Shown here: one piece after another, positions 9,053 to 14,381 of the stretch
Layout of the letters: each line of letters opens with the position of its first letter
How positions within the stretch are numbered: the stretch's first letter is position 1
NCBI GenBank assembly: GCA_023411225.1
Contig: JAEYPA010000093.1
Span: 1-19,435, forward strand
Direction of reading: 5' to 3'
Length of the DNA: 19,435 bases
From: Bacillota bacterium
GTDB taxonomy: Bacteria; Bacillota; Clostridia; Lachnospirales; Lachnospiraceae
Position numbers and translations under genes: made by a program
Notes under the pieces: model-generated
Databases searched by the model: none
Told to the model about the DNA's origin: nothing
The model's input: only the letters and a program-made list of their open reading frames with translations

Positions 9053-9075
9053 TAGGTGTTTCTAAGAAACATCTA
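9053..9075. promoter_or_regulatory. Operator-like palindrome downstream of the ABC operon -10 box
   Basis: TAGGTGTTTCT and AGAAACATCTA flank a single central A. Ten of the 11 base pairs are exact, and the remaining one is G opposite T. A one-base centre cannot form an RNA loop, so a dimeric DNA-binding repressor site is the better reading. It spans about +5 to +27 of the predicted start point of the ABC operon. Confidence 0.5.
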
Positions 9076-9086
9076 GGAACAGTTTG

Positions 9087-9115
9087 ATTGTAACCTAATA
9101 CTTTGTGTAATGCAA
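9087..9115 (-). promoter_or_regulatory. Predicted sigma-A-type promoter of the ABC operon
   Basis: On the - strand, TTGCAT (9115-9110) is separated by exactly 17 nt from TACAAT (9092-9087). This gives a leader of about 70 nt before the binding-protein ATG. Confidence 0.6.
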
Positions 9116-9148
9116 TCTATGGGAAGAGAAAATATATGTGAAACTTTT

Positions 9149-9177
9149 TTGTGTTATTTATAAGTATAAGTGATAAT
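9149..9177 (+). promoter_or_regulatory. Possible promoter of the hydroxyacid dehydrogenase gene
   Basis: TTGTGT (9149-9154), a 17-nt spacer and GATAAT (9172-9177) lie divergent from the ABC promoter. The -35 is weak and the leader would be about 145 nt. A second, weaker TATATT at 9291 also exists. The remaining 9180-9328 shows no convincing structure. Confidence 0.35.
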
Positions 9178-9328
9178 TCGCATGAAAATTACCATACATT
9201 CTAAATATTATCTAATAAGTGGAAATAGGCTATTACTCAGCAGGAACTATTTACGTCTATTTAGGTCTTTTCGTAATGTAAAAGGTTTGGTATATTTAAT
9301 AAGAGGAAAGCAGGAGGAGGACATACTT

Positions 9329-10288
9329 ATGAAAATAGTAGTATTAGAGAGAACCGTTCTAGGTGATGACATTTCTTGTGATCGATTAGAACAACTAGGA
9401 GAAGTTATTTACTATGCAAATACTAAATATGAAGATATAGGGGAGCGCTTACAAGATGCAGATGTTGCTTTGATTAACAGAAGCCCCATGGAAGAAGAAA
9501 CCTTAAAGCATGTAAAAAACTTGAAATTAGTCTGCGTTACTGCTACAGGGGTCAATCCAATCGATCAGGATTATATGAAGAAAAGAGGCATTCCTGTAAC
9601 GAATGTAAGAAATTATTCTACTTATTCCGTTTGTCAGCATACCTTTGCTATGCTATTTTATGTTTTAGAGCATCTTCGTTATTTCGATGATTATGTAAAG
9701 GAAGGCCAGTATATACAGCACAAGAAGCAGACCTATATGAGCCATAAATTTACCCAACTTGCGGGTAAGACTTATGGAATATGCGGGCTTGGAGCTATTG
9801 GAAAGCAAGTTGCCAAGGTAGCAGAGGCCTTTGGTGCAAAGGTGATCTATTATTCTACTAGTGGAAGGAACTCCTGTCCAGATTACGAGAGAGTGAGCTT
9901 TGATGAACTTTTAAAGCAATCTGATATAATCAGCATTCACGCACCTTTAACAGAGCAAAGTAAAGGTTTATTTAATAAAGAAGCTTTTGAAAAAATGAAG
10001 CAAACTGCCATTATATTAAATACTGGAAGAGGTGCTATAATCGATGATAAAGCTCTGTGTTATGCCCTGCAGGAGAAAAAAATAGCAGCAGCAGCTCTCG
10101 ATGTGCTAGCAGAGGAACCAATGCCTGTGGATCATCCATTATTATCTATACAAGACTCAAGCCGTCTTTTTATTACTCCACATATTGCCTGGTCTAGTAA
10201 AGAAGCCAGACAGACGGTAATCGATGAGGTATGTACGACTATAGAGGCCTTTATGGACGGTAACATAAGGAATTTAATCTGGGAGTAA
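9329..10288 (+). CDS. D-isomer-specific 2-hydroxyacid dehydrogenase (glycerate dehydrogenase/hydroxypyruvate reductase-like)
   Basis: This is an NAD(P)-dependent cytoplasmic oxidoreductase that interconverts a 2-oxoacid and the D-2-hydroxyacid. Its 319 residues have the family's two-domain plan. The dinucleotide fingerprint GxGxxG is at 153-158, and the catalytic triad is complete: Arg234 in NTGRG, Glu263 before PMP, and His285 in TPHIAW. The overall look is closest to glycerate/hydroxypyruvate dehydrogenases, but substrate choice cannot be fixed. I start at the ATG at 9329 because AGGAGG lies 8 nt upstream and the protein then begins MKIVVLER, as in the family. An upstream GTG at 9170 would add 53 residues of non-family sequence across the promoter area. 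It is a single gene, and its only downstream hairpin is shared with the convergent acetyltransferase. Confidence 0.92.
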   Translation: MKIVVLERTVLGDDISCDRLEQLGEVIYYANTKYEDIGERLQDADVALINRSPMEEETLKHVKNLKLVCVTATGVNPIDQDYMKKRGIPVTNVRNYSTYSVCQHTFAMLFYVLEHLRYFDDYVKEGQYIQHKKQTYMSHKFTQLAGKTYGICGLGAIGKQVAKVAEAFGAKVIYYSTSGRNSCPDYERVSFDELLKQSDIISIHAPLTEQSKGLFNKEAFEKMKQTAIILNTGRGAIIDDKALCYALQEKKIAAAALDVLAEEPMPVDHPLLSIQDSSRLFITPHIAWSSKEARQTVIDEVCTTIEAFMDGNIRNLIWE

Positions 10289-10301
10289 AGGCTCCAGTCT
10301 C

Positions 10302-10357
10302 AAAAAGAGAGGAAGCAGGTCTATAACGGGAAGAAACCGTTAAAAACTTGCTTCCTC
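10302..10357 (-). terminator. Intrinsic terminator of the acetyltransferase gene, overlapping its stop codon
   Basis: Arms 10346-10357 and 10309-10320 pair over 12 positions (one G-T). An inner AACGG/CCGTT hairpin sits in the loop, and TTTTT (10306-10302) follows on the - strand. The upstream arm encodes the last codons of the acetyltransferase. On the + strand no T-run follows, so termination of the dehydrogenase transcript here is doubtful. Confidence 0.65.
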
Positions 10358-10921
10358 CACAAAGTCACAACGTAGTAACGCAAATAATTCAATATCGATG
10401 ACACCTTTTTCCGGCCAGTGAATGCCTTGTCTAAGAGTGCCTTCATGGGTGAAATGATTGCGTAATAAAACATGTCTAGATCGGACATTATCACTTACTA
10501 CATAAGCCTGAATACGGTTTAATCCACCTATATGATATAGATAAGAGAGAGTCATATGAACTGCTTTCGATGCAATTCCCTGGCCCCAGTAACTTTCATT
10601 AAGTACATAGCCAATATTGGCCATATTAACTAATTTATCAAAATTATAGACCTCCACAAAGCCTACCAGTTTGTTCTCTGCACGTCTGAGGTATATTCCC
10701 AAAACCATGGATTTCTGTTTAGCATAATCTCGCTGGTACTGAGTAATAAGGTTATAAACAAGTGCATAGTTTTTTTTGGCTTCTGAAGGTCTGTATATAT
10801 AGAGGTTATCATTACTGCAAATTTCATATAAATCTTCAAGGTTTTTTGTGGTAATCTGCCGAAGGATTAGGTCCGGGGAGATTAGCTCCGGAAAGCGGTT
10901 AAATAGTTTGGCATCATTCAT
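10340..10921 (-). CDS. GNAT-family N-acetyltransferase, RimJ/RimL-like
   Basis: This is a predicted acetyl-CoA-dependent acetyltransferase of the RimJ/RimL branch, which acetylates protein N-termini, amines or antibiotics depending on the member; the target here is unknown. The 193-residue length is typical. The N-terminal LILRQIT strand precedes a helical region. The acetyl-CoA pyrophosphate loop is WGQGIA (112-117), preceded by the GYVLNESYWG pattern of this branch. The C-terminal part has the RIQAYVVSDNVRSRHVLLRN-type motif B, with Asn at the conserved catalytic-helix position, followed by a GTLRQG stretch. The ATG at 10921 follows a G-rich Shine-Dalgarno (AAGGGGGG). It has its own promoter (10973-11001) and terminator. 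Confidence 0.88.
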   Translation of the reverse strand: MNDAKLFNRFPELISPDLILRQITTKNLEDLYEICSNDNLYIYRPSEAKKNYALVYNLITQYQRDYAKQKSMVLGIYLRRAENKLVGFVEVYNFDKLVNMANIGYVLNESYWGQGIASKAVHMTLSYLYHIGGLNRIQAYVVSDNVRSRHVLLRNHFTHEGTLRQGIHWPEKGVIDIELFALLRCDFVEEASF

Positions 10922-10972
10922 TATGTGCCCCCCTTAGTGCCAATAAAAAATTGAATAATTACAAGCACTATA

Positions 10973-11001
10973 AGTATAGTATAAATTTGGAAATTCTGCA
11001 A
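10973..11001 (-). promoter_or_regulatory. Predicted promoter of the acetyltransferase gene
   Basis: On the - strand, TTGCAG (11001-10996), a 17-nt spacer and TATACT (10978-10973) lie about 52 nt upstream of the ATG. Confidence 0.55.
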
Positions 11002-11039
11002 TCTCCTAAAAAAAGATTTATAGAATTCCTATAATTAAA

Positions 11040-11059
11040 TACCATGTATTACCATGTAT
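11040..11059 (+). repeat. Tandem 10-bp repeat in the NlpC/P60 promoter
   Basis: TACCATGTAT is present twice with no gap, at 11040-11049 and 11050-11059. The second copy covers the expected -35 position of the downstream promoter, suggesting a head-to-tail dimer site for an activator or response regulator. Confidence 0.45.
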
Positions 11060-11074
11060 AAAATCTAATTATTC

Positions 11075-11083
11075 TGCTATAAT
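11075..11083 (+). promoter_or_regulatory. Extended -10 promoter of the NlpC/P60 hydrolase gene
   Basis: TGCTATAAT is a consensus extended -10 element. At 17 nt spacing the -35 is TGTATA, a poor match that overlaps the tandem repeat. The leader is about 40 nt. Confidence 0.6.
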
Positions 11084-11129
11084 GGAATGGTAACCGGAAA
11101 ACGAAGCATAAAACTGAAATGGTGAACAT

Positions 11130-12152
11130 ATGACAAGACATGATTTACACAAGATAGCCATATGCCTAGTTGCCCCGTTTATATTATTCTTTAGCATGGT
11201 AACTCCAGAAGTATTTGGTTCAAATACTGTTATAAAGGTAGAGGCGAGCACGAAACAAGCAAACCAACCTGGAATCTCCATTGCTACTAATTATGTAAAC
11301 ATAAGAAGTAAAGCAAGTACCAACGCTACTACAGTAGGTCGTCTTTATAAGGGCTCTGTGTGTACGGTAAATTCCGTTAATGGAAAATGGGCAAAAGTAA
11401 CCTCTGGCAAGGTAAGTGGGTATATTTATACTGATTATATCAAAATCGGAAAAGAAGCCACTGCTTTATACAGTAAATACTGTGACCGGGTGGCAAAAGT
11501 GACTGCATCTACTCTTCGAGTAAGAGCAAAAGCATCCACAAGCTCTGCAGTAGTAGGTAAGGTAAACAAGAACAGATCGCTAGAAGTGTTATCTGTTTCC
11601 GGGAAGTGGGTAAAGGTATCCTATAGTGGAAAACCAGCTTACGTGCATCGTGATTATGTAACTTTAAGTTACAAACATCAATACGCAGTAACAGTTGGTA
11701 CAACCTCATCTAGCTCAAGTGGATCGGGTAACTCCAGTAATACGGGTAACTCCAGTAATAAAGGTAATTCAAGTAGCTCCAGCAGTTCAACTGCTTCCAC
11801 TGCATCACAGTTGATTGCATATGCAAAGCAATTTTTGGGAAATAAATATGTATTTGGTGGAACCAGTTTAACTAATGGTACAGACTGTTCGGGATATACG
11901 CAGGGAGTATTTAAGAAGTTTGGAAAAAGCCTTCCTAGAACATCTCGTCAACAGGCTACTTGTGGTACTAAGGTAAGTACTAGTAATTTAAAGGCAGGAG
12001 ATTTACTGTTCTATGCAACCAATGGTACAATTAACCATGTTGCGATCTATATTGGAAATGGACAGATTATTCATGCTAGTAATTCTAAAGATGGAATTAA
12101 GATATCAAAATACAACTATAGGTCAATATACACCGCTAGACGTATTTTGTAG
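11130..12152 (+). CDS. Secreted cell-wall hydrolase: two bacterial SH3 domains plus NlpC/P60 endopeptidase
   Basis: This is a predicted peptidoglycan stem-peptide endopeptidase, of the type cutting after D-Glu, that acts outside the membrane. The signal peptide covers residues 1-30 or 1-39 (hydrophobic core IAICLVAPFILFF). SH3b domain 1 spans about 47-107 and SH3b domain 2 about 119-175; both show the VNIRSKAS/LRVRAKAS start and the GKWxKV strand. A Ser/Gly/Asn-rich linker (about 190-225) leads to the NlpC/P60 domain. Its catalytic residues are intact: Cys253 in TDCSGY, His303 in NHVAIYIG and His315 in IHASN. The SH3b pair probably binds the wall. The ATG at 11130 has only a modest GGTG Shine-Dalgarno. 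It is a single gene with its own promoter and strong terminator. The tandem repeat in the promoter suggests regulated expression. Confidence 0.93.
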   Translation: MTRHDLHKIAICLVAPFILFFSMVTPEVFGSNTVIKVEASTKQANQPGISIATNYVNIRSKASTNATTVGRLYKGSVCTVNSVNGKWAKVTSGKVSGYIYTDYIKIGKEATALYSKYCDRVAKVTASTLRVRAKASTSSAVVGKVNKNRSLEVLSVSGKWVKVSYSGKPAYVHRDYVTLSYKHQYAVTVGTTSSSSSGSGNSSNTGNSSNKGNSSSSSSSTASTASQLIAYAKQFLGNKYVFGGTSLTNGTDCSGYTQGVFKKFGKSLPRTSRQQATCGTKVSTSNLKAGDLLFYATNGTINHVAIYIGNGQIIHASNSKDGIKISKYNYRSIYTARRIL

Positions 12153-12157
12153 AAATG

Positions 12158-12192
12158 AGACGGTAGTGCGAAGGCAGCTACCGTCTTTTTTT
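12158..12192 (+). terminator. Intrinsic terminator of the NlpC/P60 gene
   Basis: GACGGTAG (12159-12166) pairs with CTACCGTC (12178-12185) and is followed by seven T. In the reverse direction there is no good T-run, so it is a poor terminator for the convergent carbamate kinase gene; no other hairpin for that gene was seen. Confidence 0.9.
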
Positions 12193-12224
12193 AACTCTAG
12201 GAAAGACACTTTGTTCTCACCTAT

Positions 12225-13157
12225 TTATTTAAATACTGTACCCGCTTTTCCACGAATAGCAGCTTTAGCTTGATGAAGATCAGCTATGATAGCGGTGTTC
12301 TTAGGATCTAGGGCAACGAAGCTGGCAGCAGCCTGTACCTTAGGCAACATAGAACCTGAGGTAAACTGTCCCTCATCGATTAAGGAAGAGGTTTCGTCCA
12401 AGGTAAGCTGGTCTAAAGCTTCCTGATTTTCCTTACCAAAGTTTTTGTATACCTTGTCAATTCCGGTTAAGAATAGAAGCATGTCCGCTCCAACTAATTC
12501 AGCTAACTTTGCACTGGCTAAATCCTTTTCCACTATAGCACTGGCACCCTTTAACCTAGCACCTTGTTGTAGAACAGGAATACCGCCACCACCACAAGCA
12601 ATGACAATTTGATTGGCATCCAGTAAAGCTTTTATGGCATCTGTTTCATAAAAATCAATAGGTTTTGGAGAAGCAATGATTCGTCTCCAGCCTTTTCCTT
12701 CTTCATAAACTGTAAAATTCCCTTTTTTTTCTTCTCCCTTGGCTTCCGCTTCTGTCATGTATCGACCAATAACTTTAGTTGGGTTGTGAAAGGCCTCATC
12801 AAATGGTTCAACACGAACCTGAGTAATGATAGTAGACACTTGTTTATAAATACCACGAAGCAGTAATTCAGTACGAATAGCATTCTGTAAATCGAAGCCA
12901 ATATAACCTTGACTCATAGCACTGCAAAGAGACATAGGAGCCACGGTGTAACTATCATTCAAGCGGCTGAATTCTGTCATTGCAGAGTGAATCATCCCAA
13001 CTTGTGGGGCGTTACTGTGAGTAATCACTATCTGGTATTTATCTTCTACTAAATCTGCAATTGCTTTTGCAGCTTCTTTTACAGCAACCTGTTGATCGGG
13101 AAATTTTGTCCCAAATGCACTGTGCCCAAGTGCAACAACAATTCTTTTATTATCCAT
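12225..13157 (-). CDS. arcC: Carbamate kinase
   Basis: Carbamate kinase catalyses reversible phosphoryl transfer between carbamoyl phosphate and ADP, normally harvesting ATP in arginine, agmatine or purine-derived ureide fermentation. Its 310 residues cover the whole amino-acid-kinase fold. The protein begins RIVVALG. Conserved blocks include a PQVGMIHSAM helix start (about residue 51 on), ACGGGGIPV, a KDLAS-type segment, a LTGID nucleotide loop and FTSGSMLPKVQAA near the C-terminus. It differs from the textbook sequence in both phosphate loops: GHSA (11-14) instead of GGNA, and HSNAPQVG instead of HGNGPQVG. The ATG at 13157 has GAGG 7 nt upstream. It stands alone: no arginine deiminase or ornithine/putrescine carbamoyltransferase gene is in view, so its pathway is unclear. 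The next closest possibility is another member of the amino-acid-kinase family, but the C-terminal motifs favour carbamate kinase. Confidence 0.9.
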   Translation of the reverse strand: MDNKRIVVALGHSAFGTKFPDQQVAVKEAAKAIADLVEDKYQIVITHSNAPQVGMIHSAMTEFSRLNDSYTVAPMSLCSAMSQGYIGFDLQNAIRTELLLRGIYKQVSTIITQVRVEPFDEAFHNPTKVIGRYMTEAEAKGEEKKGNFTVYEEGKGWRRIIASPKPIDFYETDAIKALLDANQIVIACGGGGIPVLQQGARLKGASAIVEKDLASAKLAELVGADMLLFLTGIDKVYKNFGKENQEALDQLTLDETSSLIDEGQFTSGSMLPKVQAAASFVALDPKNTAIIADLHQAKAAIRGKAGTVFK

Positions 13158-13193
13158 AGCGAAACCTCATTTCATCGTAAAATAATATCTATA

Positions 13194-13221
13194 ACTATAA
13201 CATACCAAGACTATAAGTCAA
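13194..13221 (-). promoter_or_regulatory. Predicted promoter of the carbamate kinase gene
   Basis: On the - strand, TTGACT (13221-13216), a 16-nt spacer and TATAGT (13199-13194) are present, with TG one base before the -10 (extended form), about 37 nt upstream of the ATG. Confidence 0.6.
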
Positions 13222-13309
13222 GCAAAGAAGTAGTTCAGAACGGTAGAATAAAACAAAGGAAAAGCTATGTTATTGGTATATTAGAATAATTTATAATTGT
13301 TAAAAAATA

Positions 13310-13339
13310 TTGACTTTCTCTTAGATTATAATATATGAT
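13310..13339 (+). promoter_or_regulatory. Predicted promoter for the TtcA-like gene
   Basis: TTGACT (13310-13315), an 18-nt spacer and TATGAT (13334-13339) are present. This gives a leader of about 115 nt before the ATG at 13462. The 13158-13461 intergenic stretch otherwise holds the divergent carbamate kinase promoter and the short leader ORF below. Confidence 0.45.
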
Positions 13340-13369
13340 ATTGAATTATGTCAAAAAAGGGGTGATTTT

Positions 13370-13432
13370 TTGGAGGGAGATTATGACATAAGTACTGTGA
13401 AGAACGAAATACATAGGATGGGAATCACGTAG
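13370..13432 (+). CDS. Possible 20-residue leader peptide
   Basis: A TTG codon at 13370, preceded by AAAGGGGTGATTT (a good Shine-Dalgarno at 5 nt spacing), opens a 20-codon frame rich in charged residues (MEGDYDISTVKN, then EIHRMGIT) that ends in TAG 29 nt before the ATG of the TtcA-like gene. A second frame starting at the ATG at 13383 is only two codons long. Nothing in the peptide is recognised. It may be a leader peptide, a small protein or chance. Confidence 0.2.
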   Translation: MEGDYDISTVKNEIHRMGIT

Positions 13433-13461
13433 TTACGATAAGACATTTTGAGGAGATACAC

Positions 13462-14130
13462 ATGCAGACGAAAGAACAACAATATGACAATTGGCTTCCA
13501 TTTAACGAATACTTTAAATCACATATTTATAAAGAATGCAAGGAAGCAATAAAAAACTATGAAATGATTCATGTGGGTGACCGGGTTGCCCTAGAAATTA
13601 CCTTTGACTGTAACACATTAACTTTATTAGCATTTTTTCTAGAATACCAAAAGGAAAGAGAATATGATTTTTCAATGGAATTTTTCGTAGAAGTTAAGGA
13701 AGGAAAAATAGAAAAAAAGGTTGAAAAGGTTTTAAAGGAAATTGGGATAACTAGATATCAGGCAATAGAATCTCTTCATAAAGAAGAACTCTATCAACGT
13801 ATGAAAGAATCCAGATGTAATCGTATGGCTTTGCATCAGAACTATAATCATCTAGTAAAAGCTACTTTTATGACATTTATACGTAAAAAGAAGCAGACAG
13901 TCATTGCTCCGGTGATTGAATTGGAGAAGCATGGAATTACTATGATTCGTCCAATGCTTATGGTAAAGGACAGCCATATTGTGCATTGGATCAAGAAAGC
14001 TGGAGTAGATGTAAGGCTAGGAGATGAAATTACTCTATTTGGTGGGGCATCCCTTTCTGAGGAAGGTATTGCTAATACTGGTCTTCATTCTGGAGCAGAA
14101 TTTCAATTTAAAGTGTACGAACGGGTATAG
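13462..14130 (+). CDS. TtcA-like PP-loop protein lacking catalytic motifs (probable pseudoenzyme)
   Basis: The 222-residue product has no obvious catalytic motif. Its layout follows the TtcA/TilS-type tRNA-thiolation ATPases as I recall them: a helix ending in NYEMIHVGDRVAL, then a strand, a TLTLLAFFLEYQ helix, a strand near residue 75, a CNRMALHQNYNHLVKATFM segment around 118-137, and an ITMIRPMLMVKDSHIVHWI segment near 155-175. In active relatives the corresponding places hold the PP-loop SGGKDS, a CxxC pair, and a HHxDD-type motif. Here they read TFDCNT, no Cys pair, and HQNYNH. The last 40 residues are unlike TtcA and look strand-rich. So this is probably a binding or regulatory relative that has lost ATPase and thiolation chemistry; a protein unrelated to TtcA remains possible. 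The reading frame is intact, with GAGGAG 6-8 nt before the ATG, so it is not an obvious decaying pseudogene. A terminator follows at 14207. Confidence 0.7.
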   Translation: MQTKEQQYDNWLPFNEYFKSHIYKECKEAIKNYEMIHVGDRVALEITFDCNTLTLLAFFLEYQKEREYDFSMEFFVEVKEGKIEKKVEKVLKEIGITRYQAIESLHKEELYQRMKESRCNRMALHQNYNHLVKATFMTFIRKKKQTVIAPVIELEKHGITMIRPMLMVKDSHIVHWIKKAGVDVRLGDEITLFGGASLSEEGIANTGLHSGAEFQFKVYERV

Positions 14131-14194
14131 TTATGGAAACTTGTACATATTATTTACTAGATATGTGCAGGTTTGTGTATTAGGATTTAAAATA

Positions 14195-14203
14195 TGTTAT
14201 AAT
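14195..14203 (+). promoter_or_regulatory. Possible extended -10 promoter for the lipoprotein gene
   Basis: TGTTATAAT is an exact extended -10. The best -35 (TTGTGT, 14173-14178) is 19 nt away. The start point would fall inside the arm of the hairpin at 14207-14239, so either this promoter or the terminator reading of that hairpin could be wrong. Another TATAAT lies at 14243-14248 with no -35. Confidence 0.3.
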
Positions 14204-14206
14204 ATA

Positions 14207-14243
14207 ATCTGTAGAGGTATACCTAATACTTCTGCAGATTTTT
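14207..14243 (+). terminator. Intrinsic terminator after the TtcA-like gene
   Basis: Arms 14207-14219 and 14227-14239 pair at all 13 positions (two of them G-T type) around a 7-nt loop, and five T follow (14239-14243). It lies 76 nt past the TtcA-like stop codon. Confidence 0.65.
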
Positions 14244-14254
14244 ATAATATGATA

Positions 14255-14330
14255 GGAAATTCCGTGAATCACACCGAGGCGAAATAGAAGTTGCCGATAA
14301 CGCCACTCACCACAGACGGAGAGTTTAGCA
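14255..14330 (+). other. Possibly structured leader of the lipoprotein mRNA
   Basis: This stretch of the 250-nt gap is noticeably more GC-rich and pairing-rich than its surroundings. TCCGT (14261-14265) can pair with ACGGA (14316-14320), enclosing GGCG (14278-14281) with CGCC (14301-14304). It does not match any riboswitch consensus I know. The fold is hand-made and the call is weak. Confidence 0.25.
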
Positions 14331-14381
14331 TGCAAAGTTCTTTATTATTTAGAAAGTTGATGATAGATAGGGGGACAGAAA

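Noticed and set aside
9170..9328. N-terminal extension of the hydroxyacid dehydrogenase from a GTG
   Set aside because: The extension is not family sequence and overlaps the predicted -10. A perfect Shine-Dalgarno precedes the ATG at 9329.
11701..11800. Short repeated GGTAACTCCAGTAAT units
   Set aside because: They encode the Ser/Gly/Asn-rich linker of the NlpC/P60 protein: low-complexity coding sequence, not a CRISPR or mobile repeat.
14024..14287. 87-residue + strand frame overlapping the end of the TtcA-like gene
   Set aside because: It is out of frame with the better-supported gene, has no ribosome binding site, and runs through the terminator hairpin.
14255..14330. Cobalamin or glycine riboswitch
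   Set aside because: Fragments such as CGCCACT and GGAGAG look familiar, but the conserved order of either aptamer core is not present, and the downstream gene fits neither regulon.
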